Source: Rhodospirillaceae bacterium (lineage in GTDB: Bacteria; Pseudomonadota; Alphaproteobacteria; UBA6615). Taken from it: 64,000 bases of DNA. The notes beneath the pieces were generated by a model. That model was not told the DNA's origin, ran no database searches, and worked only from the letters and a program-made list of their open reading frames with translations. Both the position numbers and the translations under genes were made by a program. The stretch covers positions 1 to 64,000 of the forward strand of contig JABJEK010000101.1 in assembly GCA_018702955.1 (NCBI GenBank). The letters are read 5' to 3'. Of this stretch, positions 7,895-18,095 are shown piece after piece (the stretch's first letter is position 1; the number at the start of each line of letters is the position of its first letter).

Positions 7895-9198
7895 CCGGCA
7901 AAGTCGCCTATATCAACGCCAGGGTGATCGACCCGGCGTCGGGGCTTGATGCCGCCGCGACGGCCAAGGGCGGTGTTCTGACAGACGGCACCCGCATCAT
8001 GGCGATCGGGCCGGATATATTCGCCACGGGCACACCCGCGGGCACCGAGATCGTCGATTGCGAAGGCGCGGTTCTGACCCCGGGCCTGGTGGATATGCGG
8101 GTCGATTTCTGCGAACCGGGGAACGAGCATAAGGAAGACATCGAGAGCGGCAGCCGCGCAGCCGCCGCCGGCGGCGTCACCGCCGTTGTCACTCTGCCCG
8201 ACACCGATCCCGCGATCGATGATGCCTCGGTCCTCGAATTCGTCGCCCGGCGCGCGCGCGACGTCAAACTCGTCAAGGTGTTCGCCTATGCGACCGTGAC
8301 GCGCAATGCCGACAGCGACGAGATCGTCGAAATGGGCCTGCTGAAGCAGGCCGGCGCGGTCGCCTTCACCAACGGCCGCAGCGCCGTCGCGAACGCCAAG
8401 ACCCTGTCGCGCGCCCTCAAATACGCGCTGGCCTTCGACGCGCTCATCGTTCAGCACCCGGAGGAAGCGAGCCTATCAAATGGCGGCGTGATGCAGTCCG
8501 GCGAACTGGCAACACGGCTTGGCCTTCCCGGCATCCCGCGCGAAGCCGAAACGATCATGATCGACCGGGACCTGGCACTCGTGAAAATGACCGGCGGGCG
8601 ATACCACGCCGCCCATATCTCCACGGCGGAATCCGTCGCGAAGATCCGCGCGGCCAAGGCCGACGGCCTCAGGGTCACCTGCGATACCGCCCCCCCTTAT
8701 TTCGCACTGAACGAGCTGGCGGTCGGCGAGTACCGGACATTCGCCAAGCTTTCGCCGCCGCTGCGCACCGAGGACGACCGACAGGCCATCGTCGCCGGGC
8801 TCGCCGACGGCACCATCGACTGTATTGCGTCGGACCATCTTCCCCAGGACCAGGAATCGAAGCGCCTGCCGTTCGAACAGGCGGAATTCGGCGCCGCCGG
8901 CCTCGAGAGCCTGCTCGCCCTGACCCTGGAACTGGTCCACAACGGCCATCTCGAAATATCGGCGGCACTGGCCAAGGTTACGGCCCGCCCGGCCGAACTT
9001 CTGAACCTGCCGGTCGGCCGGCTGCATGTGGGCGGGGCCGCCGATATCGTCATTTTCGATCCGGAAACACCCAACCGCATCGAGCCGGACAGCTTCAGGT
9101 CCAAATCGAAGAATTCGCCCTTCGACGGACGGCTCGTTCAAGGCCGCGTGATCCGCACCATCGTCGACGGCCGCACCATCTATACTGCTGCGTCGTAA
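7891..9198 (+). CDS. pyrC: Dihydroorotase homologue, probably non-catalytic (PyrC'-like)
   Basis: A 435-residue class I dihydroorotase-family protein with the expected TIM-barrel amidohydrolase sequence ([74 protein letters not shown]). The catalytic zinc motif, normally DxHxHFR, reads DMRVDFC here, so both metal-binding histidines and the substrate arginine are replaced. This resembles the inactive PyrC' subunits that structurally support ATCase in pseudomonads and many alphaproteobacteria. It is coupled to pyrB by ATGA. A catalytic dihydroorotase is predicted elsewhere in the genome; that is inference. Confidence 0.85.
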   Translation: MTGKVAYINARVIDPASGLDAAATAKGGVLTDGTRIMAIGPDIFATGTPAGTEIVDCEGAVLTPGLVDMRVDFCEPGNEHKEDIESGSRAAAAGGVTAVVTLPDTDPAIDDASVLEFVARRARDVKLVKVFAYATVTRNADSDEIVEMGLLKQAGAVAFTNGRSAVANAKTLSRALKYALAFDALIVQHPEEASLSNGGVMQSGELATRLGLPGIPREAETIMIDRDLALVKMTGGRYHAAHISTAESVAKIRAAKADGLRVTCDTAPPYFALNELAVGEYRTFAKLSPPLRTEDDRQAIVAGLADGTIDCIASDHLPQDQESKRLPFEQAEFGAAGLESLLALTLELVHNGHLEISAALAKVTARPAELLNLPVGRLHVGGAADIVIFDPETPNRIEPDSFRSKSKNSPFDGRLVQGRVIRTIVDGRTIYTAAS

Positions 9199-9219
9199 AC
9201 CCAACCGCGGAATCAACGC

Positions 9220-9915
9220 ATGGTCGAAGACGGCGCCAGTCCGATTATCTTCTACTGGAGTATTTTCCAGGCGACGTTCTCCGTCCCCGACTGGAAGAAC
9301 CTGATCTATGGCTGGCAGTTGTTCCTGCCCCCGATCCTTGCCGCCTACATACTGGGAAGCATTCCGTTTGGCCTGATCCTGGCCAAACTGGCCGGCAAGG
9401 GTGACCTTCGCCAGATCGGATCGGGCAATATCGGCGCGACCAATGTCCTGCGCACCGGCAGCAAGAAACTCGCCGCCGCGACGCTGCTTCTGGACGCCGC
9501 AAAGGGATACTTCGCCGTCTTGGTGCCCTACTTCTTCTTCGGTCCCGATGTCGCCTTCTTCACGGCACTCGCGGTCGTCCTTGGCCATCTGTTTCCCATC
9601 TGGCTGGGTTTTCGCGGCGGCAAGGGGGTTGCCACAACCCTGGGCGTCCTCCTCGGCCTGGCCTGGCCGCTCGGGTTGGCGGCGCTGGCCACCTGGATTC
9701 TCGTCGCGGTGATATTTCGATACTCGTCGCTCTCGGCCCTGTTCGCCGTGGCACTGGCGCCGGCCTATGCCTGGTGGCTCGGCGAACCCCAGGCAGGCGG
9801 CATCGCGATCTTCCTGGCCCTGCTGGTCTGGGCCCGCCACGCCGGCAATATCCGCCGGCTCCTGAAGGGCGAGGAATCGCGCATCAAACTCAAGAGTTCC
9901 GGCACTGCGAGTTGA
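9220..9915 (+). CDS. plsY: Acyl-phosphate:glycerol-3-phosphate acyltransferase
   Basis: A 231-residue integral membrane enzyme that makes lysophosphatidate from acyl phosphate, the first acylation in phospholipid synthesis. The three conserved cytoplasmic-loop motifs are present: ILGSIPFGLIL, GSGNIGATNVLRTGSKKLAA and GHLFPIWLGFRGGKGVATTLG. At least five hydrophobic segments follow. The first about 35 residues before LPPILAAYILGSIPFG are longer than in most PlsY proteins, but no in-frame ATG lies closer, so I keep the first ATG. It sits 21 bases after pyrC and before dprA, a common alphaproteobacterial order. Confidence 0.95.
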   Translation: MVEDGASPIIFYWSIFQATFSVPDWKNLIYGWQLFLPPILAAYILGSIPFGLILAKLAGKGDLRQIGSGNIGATNVLRTGSKKLAAATLLLDAAKGYFAVLVPYFFFGPDVAFFTALAVVLGHLFPIWLGFRGGKGVATTLGVLLGLAWPLGLAALATWILVAVIFRYSSLSALFAVALAPAYAWWLGEPQAGGIAIFLALLVWARHAGNIRRLLKGEESRIKLKSSGTAS

Positions 9916-9948
9916 CCGTTCCGCTTTTCGAGGGTCATCCTCACACGC

Positions 9949-11070
9949 GTGAACTATGAAACGATTTCACAATCCGAGCGTCGCGACCGGCTGCGCCTGA
10001 TCCGGACCGAGAGCATCGGGCCCGTGACATGGCGCCAGCTGATGGATCATTTCGGGTCCGCAGAAGACGCGATCGCGGCCTTGCCCGACTTCGCCGGCCG
10101 CGCCGGCAAACGGGACATCAGGATCGCGAGCGCCGCCGACGCGGAAAAGGAACTGGCGCAGCTCGGTGAACTCGACGCGCAGACCGTGACACTGGGTGAA
10201 CCCGACTACCCAACAACACTCGCCGCCATCGATGACGCGCCGCCTGTCATCTCCGTCCGCGGCAACATCTCGGCACTCGCCAAAACCGGCATTGCCATCG
10301 TCGGCGCGCGAAACGCATCGGCGAACGGCCGGCGGATCGCGGAAGTACTCGCGTCCGAACTGTCCGTCGATCCGGGCGTCGCCATCGTTTCCGGTCTGGC
10401 CCGCGGCATCGATACGGCGGCGCATGCCGGTTCGATCGCCGGAAATGGCACGACAATCGCCGTCATGGCGGGCGGGATCGAAATCGTCTATCCGCCGGAA
10501 AACGAAGACCTCTACCAAAATATTATCGAGACCGGCGCTATCGTCAGTGAAATGCCGCCCGGCCTGAAACCGCAGGCCCGCCATTTTCCCCGCCGCAATC
10601 GTATCGTGTCGGGATTGTCCCTGGCGGTCATCGTGGTTGAGGCTGCGCAGCGATCAGGCTCGCTCATCACCGCCCGTCTGGCCGGCGAGCAAGGCCGTAC
10701 GGTGCTCGCCGTCCCCGGCTCTCCGCTTGATCCGCGCGCTTTTGGCGCCAACCATCTGATCCGCGAAGGCGCCATCCTGGTCCGCAATGCCGAAGACGTG
10801 TTCGAGGCTGTTCAGCCGATGGTCACACCGGCGACACCCCGCACCGAAACACCGTCGCCGCGCTCCCGCGCACCGGTTCTCGATCTCGATTCTGCCGGCG
10901 CCGACAGCCGCGAAACCGTGATTTCATGTTTGTCGCCTGAGCCCGTCGCGGTTGACGAAATCGTGCGGCGGTGCCAATTAACCGCCCCTGTCGTCCGGAC
11001 AATCCTGCTCGAACTCGAATTGGCGGGACGTTTGGAACGGCATCCGGGCAACCGTGTTGCGGCCTGCTGA
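9949..11070 (+). CDS. dprA: DNA-processing protein DprA
   Basis: A 373-residue ssDNA-binding protein that loads RecA on incoming DNA during transformation; it is also widespread in species not known to be competent. An N-terminal HhH/SAM-like region is followed by the Rossmann DprA core with IAIVGARNASANGRRIAEVLASE, IVSGLARGIDTAAHAGSI, TIAVMAGGIEIVYPPEN and RHFPRRNRIVSGLSLAVIVVEAAQRSGSLITARLA. The last about 60 residues form the DML1-type winged helix (VAVDEIVRRCQLTAPVVRTILLELELAGRLERHPGNRV). The start codon is GTG. It lies 33 bases after plsY. Confidence 0.95.
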   Translation: MNYETISQSERRDRLRLIRTESIGPVTWRQLMDHFGSAEDAIAALPDFAGRAGKRDIRIASAADAEKELAQLGELDAQTVTLGEPDYPTTLAAIDDAPPVISVRGNISALAKTGIAIVGARNASANGRRIAEVLASELSVDPGVAIVSGLARGIDTAAHAGSIAGNGTTIAVMAGGIEIVYPPENEDLYQNIIETGAIVSEMPPGLKPQARHFPRRNRIVSGLSLAVIVVEAAQRSGSLITARLAGEQGRTVLAVPGSPLDPRAFGANHLIREGAILVRNAEDVFEAVQPMVTPATPRTETPSPRSRAPVLDLDSAGADSRETVISCLSPEPVAVDEIVRRCQLTAPVVRTILLELELAGRLERHPGNRVAAC

Positions 11071-11134
11071 CGATCGCTAGACCGCACGCAAATGTCGTTG
11101 TTAGTGAACGAAGAACAAGCGGAATCCTCTCTGC

Positions 11135-13813
11135 ATGAACGTCGTCGTCGTTGAATCGCCCTCCAAGGCCAAGACCATCAACAAGTATCTCGGTGATGCT
11201 TACACCGTGCTGGCCTCTTATGGACATGTGCGTGACCTGCCACCGAAAGATGGCTCGGTCCGGCCGGATGAGGATTTCGAAATGGACTGGGCGATCGACG
11301 CCCGTTCCGAAAAACAGGTCAGCGCCATCGTCGACGCCCTCGACGGCGCCGAGACCCTTTATCTCGCGACCGATCCGGATCGCGAGGGAGAGGCGATCTC
11401 CTGGCATATCGAGCAATTGCTGCGCGACCGCGGGCTTCTCGACGGCATCGACGTCAAACGCGTGGTGTTCAACGAAATCACAAAGGGCGCGGTCCAGGAT
11501 GCCTTTAACCATCCGCGCAGCCTGAACAACGAACTCGTCGAGGCCTATCTCGCGCGGCGTGCACTCGATTACCTGGTCGGCTTCAACCTCTCGCCCGTGC
11601 TCTGGCGCAAACTTCCCGGTTCCCGCTCTGCCGGCCGCGTGCAGTCGGTGGCGTTACGTCTCATCTGCGAGCGCGAGGCCGAGATCGAGGCCTTCAAGGC
11701 CCGTGAGTACTGGTCCATCGAAGTCGGCTTGAACAGCGCCCGGAATGCGCCCTACCAGGCGCGCCTTGTCGAACGGAACGGACAGAAGCTCGAACGTTTC
11801 GACATCGCCGACGAAGGCGCGGCCAATGCCGCGAAAAGCGACGTCGAGGCGGCGAATTTCAAGATCGCGTCGATCGAGAAGAAACGCACCCGGCGCAATC
11901 CCCAACCGCCCTTCACGACATCGACCCTGCAGCAGGAAGCCTCGCGCAAGCTCGGGTTCGGCACATCCCAGACCATGCGGGTCGCCCAGCGTCTATACGA
12001 AGGTATCGAGATCGACGGCGAGACCGTCGGCCTCATCACCTACATGCGAACCGATAGTGTCACCCTGAGCCAGGAAGCCATCGCGTCCTGTCGTGATTTG
12101 ATCGATCAGGATTTCGGCGGCGAGTATCTGCCCGAAAAGCCGCGCGTTTACCGCACCAAGGCGAAAAACGCCCAGGAAGCCCATGAAGCGGTGCGGCCGA
12201 CGGACCTGTTCCGCCGCCCGGCCAGCTTGAAGAACACCCTCGATGGTGATCTGTTCCGCCTCTATGAACTGATCTGGCGCCGCACGATGGCATCTGAAAT
12301 GGCCGAGGCCCAGATCGACCGCGTCGCCGTGGAACTGCGATCGGCCGACGCACAGCTGGCCCTGCGCGCCAACGGCCAGACAATCGCGTTCGACGGCTTC
12401 CTGAAGCTGTACCGGGAAGACAAGGACGAGCCGACAAACGGCGAAGGCGAGAACACCGAGAACGACGACGAACGCCGTCTGCCGCCGCTCGACGAAGGCG
12501 AGGACGCAGCGGTCCGCGACATCTCACCGGAACAGCATTTCACCCAGCCGCCGCCGCGATACTCCGAGGCGAGCCTGGTCAAGTCGATGGAAGAGCTGGG
12601 GATCGGTCGCCCGTCCACCTACGCGTCGATCATCCAGGTCCTGCAGGACCGCAATTATGTGCAGCTCGAACGCAAACGGTTCACGCCGGAGGATCAGGGA
12701 CGCCTCGTCACCAGTTTCCTGAGCAGTTTCTTCGAGCGTTATGTGCAGTATGACTTTACGGCCAGCATGGAAGAGCGCCTCGACGACATTTCCGGCGGTC
12801 GCATCGACTGGAAGGCCGTTTTGCGCGAATTCTGGCAGGATTTCTCCGCCGCCATCGAAGGCACGGCAGAGCTTCGTGTTCGCTCGGTACTGGATACACT
12901 TGATGAAGAACTTGGACCCCATTTCTTCCCGACCCGCGAAGACGGCACCGACGCGCGTGTCTGCCCGGCCTGCAACGAGGGTCGGCTCGGATTGCGTCTC
13001 GGCAAACACGGCCCGTTTGTAGGTTGCTCGAACTATCCCGAGTGTAAATACACCCGTAAGCTCGCGGTCGACGGCGGTGATGACGAGACAGCGGACCTGG
13101 CCAACGGCCCGCGCGAACTCGGCAAGGATCCGGAGTCCGGCAAGGACGTGACCCTGCGCAAGGGCCCCTACGGCTTGTATGTGCAGCTGGGTGAGCCCGA
13201 AGGTGAAGGCAAGAAGGCGACCAAGCCGAAGCGGACTTCAATCCCCGACGGCTACACCCTCGATGAAATCGAACTGGAGCTCGCGCTGGGCCTGCTGGCC
13301 TTGCCGCGCGATATCGGCCCCCATCCCGAAGATGCGGTGGTCATCCAGGCCGGGATCGGCCGCTACGGGCCCTATGTGAAGCATGGCACGGTCTATGCGT
13401 CGTTGCCCGACCCGCGGGAAGTCCTGACGGTTGGCCTCAACCGCGCCGTCACGGTGTTGGCGGAAAAGGGCAAGGGACGGCGCGGCCGCGCCGCACCGCT
13501 CAAGGAGCTGGGCAACCATCCGGACGACGAGAAGCCGGTCACCGTGCATGACGGCCGATACGGCCCCTATGTGAAGCACGGGAAGATCAACGCGACGATC
13601 CCCAAGGAAGTCGATCCTCAGGACATGACGCTTGAGCGTGCCGTTGAGCTGATCGCGGCCCGGGCGGCGAAAGCCAAGACGGCACCGGCCAAGAAGAAGG
13701 CGGCGAAGAAGCCCGCCAAGAAAAAGACGGCTGCAAAGAAGAAGACTGCGAAAAAACCAGCCGCCAAGAAAGCCGCCGCCAAAGAAGCAGACGCCGCGCC
13801 TAGCGCGGACTAG
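11135..13813 (+). CDS. topA: DNA topoisomerase I
   Basis: An 892-residue type IA topoisomerase that relaxes negative supercoils. The TOPRIM domain starts at once ([19 protein letters not shown]) and contains [16 protein letters not shown]. The active-site tyrosine is in [12 protein letters not shown] (about Y303). RPSTYASII and the rest of the core follow. The C-terminal region has one C4 zinc ribbon (CPACN...[13 protein letters not shown]) and three topoisomerase C-terminal repeats ([43 protein letters not shown]). It ends in an extremely Lys/Ala/Pro-rich tail of about 45 residues, likely a non-specific DNA contact. No good Shine-Dalgarno is seen. rnr begins 9 bases after the stop. Confidence 0.97.
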   Translation: MNVVVVESPSKAKTINKYLGDAYTVLASYGHVRDLPPKDGSVRPDEDFEMDWAIDARSEKQVSAIVDALDGAETLYLATDPDREGEAISWHIEQLLRDRGLLDGIDVKRVVFNEITKGAVQDAFNHPRSLNNELVEAYLARRALDYLVGFNLSPVLWRKLPGSRSAGRVQSVALRLICEREAEIEAFKAREYWSIEVGLNSARNAPYQARLVERNGQKLERFDIADEGAANAAKSDVEAANFKIASIEKKRTRRNPQPPFTTSTLQQEASRKLGFGTSQTMRVAQRLYEGIEIDGETVGLITYMRTDSVTLSQEAIASCRDLIDQDFGGEYLPEKPRVYRTKAKNAQEAHEAVRPTDLFRRPASLKNTLDGDLFRLYELIWRRTMASEMAEAQIDRVAVELRSADAQLALRANGQTIAFDGFLKLYREDKDEPTNGEGENTENDDERRLPPLDEGEDAAVRDISPEQHFTQPPPRYSEASLVKSMEELGIGRPSTYASIIQVLQDRNYVQLERKRFTPEDQGRLVTSFLSSFFERYVQYDFTASMEERLDDISGGRIDWKAVLREFWQDFSAAIEGTAELRVRSVLDTLDEELGPHFFPTREDGTDARVCPACNEGRLGLRLGKHGPFVGCSNYPECKYTRKLAVDGGDDETADLANGPRELGKDPESGKDVTLRKGPYGLYVQLGEPEGEGKKATKPKRTSIPDGYTLDEIELELALGLLALPRDIGPHPEDAVVIQAGIGRYGPYVKHGTVYASLPDPREVLTVGLNRAVTVLAEKGKGRRGRAAPLKELGNHPDDEKPVTVHDGRYGPYVKHGKINATIPKEVDPQDMTLERAVELIAARAAKAKTAPAKKKAAKKPAKKKTAAKKKTAKKPAAKKAAAKEADAAPSAD

Positions 13814-13822
13814 CCAACCGGC

Positions 13823-16069
13823 TTGGCCAAGCGCAAATCAGGCGAGGCGGAAGCGGGCAGCTTGCCCGACGCGGAAGCGATTCTGGATTTACTCCGTGCG
13901 GCTACCGACGCCCCGCCCACCCGCGAAATCGCCCGCGCCTTTGCGCTGAAGGGCGGCCAGCGTACGGAACTTCGCCACCGTCTGCGCGAACTCGAGGACG
14001 CAGGTCGAATCGAACGCGTGCAGGGACGTCGCTGGCGGCTTGCCGACGCCCTGCCCCCGGTCGCGGTGCTCGAAGTCGTGGCCGTCGATTCCGATGGCGA
14101 GTTGCGGGTCAAACCCGTCGATCACGCAGCGGATGCACCCTTGCCCGAGATCGAGGTTCTTCGCGCGCCACGCAGCATGTCTGCACCCGGCCTCGGCGAC
14201 CGCTTCCTGGCCCGCCTTTCGCCGCGCGGCGACAACCATTACACCGCCCAGCCCCTGCGCGCGGCCGAGAGCGAGGCCGAGACAATCGTCGGTCAGTATC
14301 GGACCGGCAACGATGGCGGGCGTGTTGTTCCGCTCGAGCGCGGCCGCCGCGACGAGTTCGCCGTCGCCCCGACGAACAATGTCGCGGTGCAGGACGGGGA
14401 TCTGGTTGTGGTCGAGATTCTCCCCGCCCGCCGTCAGAGCATGACCCAGGCGCGCATCGTTGAGAATATCGGCGCGGGTGATGCACCCGGTGCCATCAGC
14501 CGGATCGCCATCCATCGCGCCGGCATTCCGGTGCGGTTCCCCGACGCCGTCGTTGCCGATGCCGACGCGGCTCTGCCGCCGGTTCTGGGCGAGCGCGTGG
14601 ATTTACGCGACCTGCCGCTGGTCACCATCGACGGTGCAGACGCACGCGATTTCGACGACGCGGTCTTCGCCGAGCCGGACACGACCCGAAGCACGGATGG
14701 CGGGTGGCACATCGTCGTCGCGATCGCGGACGTCGCCGCCTATGTCACGCCGGACAGTCCGCTCGACCGCGAGGCATACAAACGCGGCAACTCCGCCTAC
14801 TTCCCTGATCTAGTCGTCCCCATGCTGCCGGAGGCGCTTTCGAACGGTTTGTGTTCGCTCCGCCCCGACGAAGACCGCGCGTGTATGACCGCCGACCTCT
14901 GGATTGGTCCGGATGGCAACCTGCGGTCGTTTCAATTCCGCCGCGCCCTCATGCGGTCGGTTGCACGCCTGACTTATGAGGAGGTGCAGGCCGCCCGTGA
15001 TGCCAACACGGACCCCGTCGCGCCGGGCCATCTCGCCAACCTTTACGGTGCCTATAAATCCCTGTCCGAAGCGCGGCGCGTCCGTGGCGCGCTGGATCTC
15101 GAACTGCCCGAGCGTCGGGTTGTCCTCGATGACGCGGGCCAGGTTACGGATATCGTGCCGGTGATCCGGCTCGACAGCCATCGCCTGATCGAGGAATTCA
15201 TGATCGCTGCGAACGTGGCCGCAGCACGCGAACTTGGAAAGCGCGGACAGCCCGTGATGTTCCGCGTCCATGATGAACCGTCGCTCGAGAAGCTTGAGGA
15301 TCTGCGCGAGGCCCTGGCCGGCTTCGGAATCAAAATCGCTCGTGGTGGGATATCACGGCCGGGAGACTTCAACGGCATCCTCGCCCGGGTCCGCGGCGAA
15401 GCATATGAAGGCTCGGTCAACGAGCTCATTCTGCGCGCGCAGATGCAGGCCGCCTACAGTCCCGACAATCTCGGTCATTTCGGGCTCGGTTTGCGTGACT
15501 ACGCCCATTTCACATCGCCGATCCGCCGCTATGCCGACCTGCTGGTCCACCGTGCCCTGATACGAGGTCTGGGGCTGGGCGAAGGCGGGCTGGAAGATCA
15601 TCAGGCCAGTCGGTTCGAGGAACTCGGTAGTCATATTTCGAAGACCGAGCGCCAAGCGGTGGTCGCAGAGCGTGACGCTAACGATCGCTACACGGCCGCA
15701 TACCTCGCCGGCCATATCGGATCCAACTTCACCGGTACAATTCGTGGCGTCACACGATCCGGCCTTTTCGTCGCGATCGACGACAAGGGCGCGGAGGGTT
15801 TTGTTCCAGCATCACGACTTCCGGGCGGGCGGCCCCGCTTCGATGCGCGCACACAGACGATCGAATCGCCTGGTGGCGGCACCTACCGGCTGGGCGATGC
15901 AGTTGAAATCCGGGTCGCCGAAGCCGACGGTTTGCGCGGCTCTTCCATTTTCGACCTGATGGATGGCGGCTCGTCTTCAAACGAGAAAAAGCAGCACGCC
16001 CCGCGGAAAGGTCGGTCCGGCCGCAAACGCCCGGACAAACGGCACAAAAAACGACAGCAACGGCGTTAA
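13823..16069 (+). CDS. rnr: Ribonuclease R
   Basis: A 748-residue processive 3'-5' exoribonuclease of the RNB family that degrades structured RNA. An N-terminal winged-helix/cold-shock region is followed by the catalytic RNB core with IDGADARDFDDAVFAEPD (Mg-binding aspartates about 272-279), YKRGNSAYFPDLVVPMLPEALSNGLCSLRPDEDR and LRDYAHFTSPIRRYADLLVHRAL. A C-terminal S1 domain (GSNFTGTIRGVTRSGLFVAIDDKGAEGFVP) and a basic tail (KKQHAPRKGRSGRKRPDKR) complete the RNase R layout. The only usable start is a TTG 9 bases after the topA stop, since an in-frame stop lies just upstream. This implies topA-rnr co-transcription. Confidence 0.96.
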   Translation: MAKRKSGEAEAGSLPDAEAILDLLRAATDAPPTREIARAFALKGGQRTELRHRLRELEDAGRIERVQGRRWRLADALPPVAVLEVVAVDSDGELRVKPVDHAADAPLPEIEVLRAPRSMSAPGLGDRFLARLSPRGDNHYTAQPLRAAESEAETIVGQYRTGNDGGRVVPLERGRRDEFAVAPTNNVAVQDGDLVVVEILPARRQSMTQARIVENIGAGDAPGAISRIAIHRAGIPVRFPDAVVADADAALPPVLGERVDLRDLPLVTIDGADARDFDDAVFAEPDTTRSTDGGWHIVVAIADVAAYVTPDSPLDREAYKRGNSAYFPDLVVPMLPEALSNGLCSLRPDEDRACMTADLWIGPDGNLRSFQFRRALMRSVARLTYEEVQAARDANTDPVAPGHLANLYGAYKSLSEARRVRGALDLELPERRVVLDDAGQVTDIVPVIRLDSHRLIEEFMIAANVAAARELGKRGQPVMFRVHDEPSLEKLEDLREALAGFGIKIARGGISRPGDFNGILARVRGEAYEGSVNELILRAQMQAAYSPDNLGHFGLGLRDYAHFTSPIRRYADLLVHRALIRGLGLGEGGLEDHQASRFEELGSHISKTERQAVVAERDANDRYTAAYLAGHIGSNFTGTIRGVTRSGLFVAIDDKGAEGFVPASRLPGGRPRFDARTQTIESPGGGTYRLGDAVEIRVAEADGLRGSSIFDLMDGGSSSNEKKQHAPRKGRSGRKRPDKRHKKRQQRR

Positions 16070-16153
16070 CCATTTGGTACCGCTTTCCGATACCATGTGG
16101 CCCATCGACATCCGACCTTTACCCGAGCGCCGCACGCGCGATATGTGAAGTAT

Positions 16154-17725
16154 ATGAATGACTTGAAGAAGCGATTCTCATTGATCCGCCGGACCGCATT
16201 GCTTGCCGCAGTACTCATACTGGCATCGTGCGTGCAAATCGGCTCGAAGGTCGATGCAGAGTATTCGGACATCTACAGCCGCGAGATGTTTGACACGGGC
16301 TACAGGTTTATCAATGACCGCTATATCTCCGCCGTTTCGCTGCGGGACCTGAGCATCAGTGGACTGGCGGGATTGCATCAGATTGATTCGAATCTCGATG
16401 TACGCCCTGCCAACGATAACATCGAAGTTCGCTATCGAAACCGAACGGTTGGGCGCCTCGCCACACCGCGAAACGACGAGCCGGAGGCCTGGAGTCAGGC
16501 AACGGTCGATGTGATCTCGATCGCACGCGCGGCCTCGCCCTCTCTCGCGGATGCGCGCGCCGAGACCGTTTTCAAGGCTGTTTTCGACGGCGTCCTGTCG
16601 CCACTGGACAAATTTTCCCGCTATGACGACGCCGAGACCGCCAGCGAAAAACGCGCCTACCGTGACGGATTTGGCGGCATCGGAGTCACAATCGCCAAGG
16701 AAGACACCGACGCGGTCATCCTCTCTGTTACCGAGGGCGGCCCGGCCGCCGTGGCCGGTGTAATCGAGCAGGACCGGATCACCCATATCGAAGGCGAGAC
16801 GATTGCCCCCTGGACCCAGCGCCGGTTGGTCGAGGCCCTGCGGGGGCCGATCAATAGCGCGGTGTCCTTTACCGTTGCCCGCGCCGGCGCACCGGCGCCG
16901 GTGGTTATCGCACTGACGCGGCAACATGTGGTGCCCGAGACCGTGGAGGCGCGGCGCGAAAACGGGATCGCGATCGTTCGCCTGATCGGATTCAACGTCG
17001 ATTCCGCCAAGGACCTTCGGCGGATCGTGCAGCGCCAGATGCGCAGCCCGGAAGGACCGCCGACAGGCTTCGTTCTCGACCTGCGCTCGAACCCGGGCGG
17101 CCGTCTCGATGTATCCATTGATGTGGCGGACATATTCATGGACGCCGGCGACATCACCGTAACCCGCGGTCGACATCCTGGAAGTCAGCAGGCATTCGCG
17201 GCATCACGGGGCGACGAGACGGCCCAGCGACCTATCGTCATCCTGATCAACGGTAACTCGGCATCCGCGGCCGAAATCGTGACGGCAGCACTACAGGACC
17301 ATGGCAGAGCCGTGGTCATCGGGACCAATTCATTCGGTAAGGGTACGGTGCAATCGGTACTTCGCCTTCCCAACAATGGCGAGATCACACTCACCTGGTC
17401 GCGTTTCCTCGCGCCGTCGGGTTATCGGCTTCATGAGCTGGGTGTGTTGCCAACGGTGTGTACCCACGGGGGTGGCGATCTGAAATCGGCCGATGCGCTC
17501 GTCCCGGCCGTGCGGGATGGACAGAATGTCCTCGCGGGGCAATTCGGAAACTGGCGCGCGACCGGTAACACCGATACTGCCGACCGGGCCGGGCTACGGC
17601 AAATTTGCCCATCCGATGGCGGTTCGCCGGATGTTGATGTCGCGCTGGCGAGCGCGATCATCACGGATCAGGGGCTTTATTCCTCCCTGCTACGCCAGGC
17701 CGACACATCTGTCGCGCACCGCTAA
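16154..17725 (+). CDS. S41 family carboxy-terminal processing protease, lipoprotein
   Basis: A protein of about 523 residues. I prefer the ATG giving MNDLKKRFSLIRRTALLAAVLILASC, because this is a lipoprotein signal with lipobox LASC; the track ORF starts 19 codons earlier. After an N-terminal helical region comes a PDZ domain (about residues 170-255: FGGIGVTIAKEDTDAVILSVTEGGPAAVAGV) and an S41 core with VLDLRSNPGGRLDVSIDVADIF, INGNSASAAEIVTAALQDHGRAVVIGTNSFGKGTVQS. These contain the Ser (in NSASAAE) and Lys (in SFGKG) of the Ser-Lys dyad. Tsp/CtpA-type enzymes trim periplasmic or lipid-anchored proteins. Its substrate is unknown. Confidence 0.88.
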   Translation: MNDLKKRFSLIRRTALLAAVLILASCVQIGSKVDAEYSDIYSREMFDTGYRFINDRYISAVSLRDLSISGLAGLHQIDSNLDVRPANDNIEVRYRNRTVGRLATPRNDEPEAWSQATVDVISIARAASPSLADARAETVFKAVFDGVLSPLDKFSRYDDAETASEKRAYRDGFGGIGVTIAKEDTDAVILSVTEGGPAAVAGVIEQDRITHIEGETIAPWTQRRLVEALRGPINSAVSFTVARAGAPAPVVIALTRQHVVPETVEARRENGIAIVRLIGFNVDSAKDLRRIVQRQMRSPEGPPTGFVLDLRSNPGGRLDVSIDVADIFMDAGDITVTRGRHPGSQQAFAASRGDETAQRPIVILINGNSASAAEIVTAALQDHGRAVVIGTNSFGKGTVQSVLRLPNNGEITLTWSRFLAPSGYRLHELGVLPTVCTHGGGDLKSADALVPAVRDGQNVLAGQFGNWRATGNTDTADRAGLRQICPSDGGSPDVDVALASAIITDQGLYSSLLRQADTSVAHR

Positions 17726-17738
17726 TTGCCTTCACCGC

Positions 17739-17766
17739 TTGACTTGCGCGGGTTGCACGGTATCTT
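17739..17766 (+). promoter_or_regulatory. Sigma70-type promoter of rpmG
   Basis: TTGACT and TATCTT are separated by 16 bases and end 33 bases before the rpmG ATG. The match is strong and suits a constitutively expressed ribosomal protein gene transcribed alone. Confidence 0.6.
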
Positions 17767-17799
17767 CCCGGCCAGATTTCAAGCCTCAGGACAAAAACC

Positions 17800-17967
17800 A
17801 TGGCGAAACCCGCTACCATCCTTGTGAAACTCGTCAGTTCGGCGGACACCGGCTACTACTACGTCACGAAGAAGAATCCGCGACAGAAGCCGGAGAAGCT
17901 CGAGATGCGCAAATACGACCCGGTCGTGCGCAAGCATGTGACGTTCAAGGAAGAAAAAATGAAATAG
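17800..17967 (+). CDS. rpmG: 50S ribosomal protein L33
   Basis: This 55-residue ORF is too short for the track. It translates as [55 protein letters not shown], a full-length bacterial L33 of the zinc-free type (no cysteines). The family hallmarks [31 protein letters not shown] are all present. L33 is a small protein of the large ribosomal subunit near the E site. A good promoter precedes it and a strong rho-independent hairpin follows, so it is monocistronic. It converges with divK, a frequent alphaproteobacterial neighbourhood. Confidence 0.96.
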   Translation: MAKPATILVKLVSSADTGYYYVTKKNPRQKPEKLEMRKYDPVVRKHVTFKEEKMK

Positions 17968-18009
17968 CGAATTGGCACACCCGGCCGAGCTGGGGGTCAA
18001 CACGCAAAA

Positions 18010-18032
18010 GCCGCCCATCGGGCGGCTTTTTT
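18010..18032 (+). terminator. Rho-independent terminator between rpmG and divK, probably bidirectional
   Basis: A perfect 7-bp stem, GCCGCCC / GGGCGGC with loop ATC, is followed by TTTTTT on the plus strand. On the minus strand the same stem is followed by TTTT, so it can end both rpmG and the convergent divK transcript. Confidence 0.88.
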
Positions 18033-18043
18033 CATGGAAAGTG

Positions 18044-18088
18044 GATGGTCGCGTTACGCGACGGAAATTGATGGTCGCGTTACGCGAC
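18044..18088. repeat. Two direct copies of a palindromic 19-mer
   Basis: The 19-mer GATGGTCGCGTTACGCGAC occurs at 18044-18062 and 18070-18088. Each copy contains a perfect palindrome, GTCGCGTTACGCGAC (7+1+7), and the copies repeat with a 26-base period. They lie between the shared terminator and the divK stop codon. The function is unknown. They could be an extra hairpin pair at the divK 3' end or a protein-binding tandem site. Confidence 0.85.
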
Positions 18089-18095
18089 CGCCGCA

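Noticed and set aside
8476-9840. 454-codon minus-strand ORF opposite pyrC and plsY
   Set aside because: It spans two certain genes on the other strand and has shadow composition without motifs.
13680-13812. Lys/Ala/Pro-rich end of topA as a possible separate histone-like gene
   Set aside because: It is continuous with the topoisomerase frame and has no start signal; basic C-terminal tails are known in topoisomerase I proteins.
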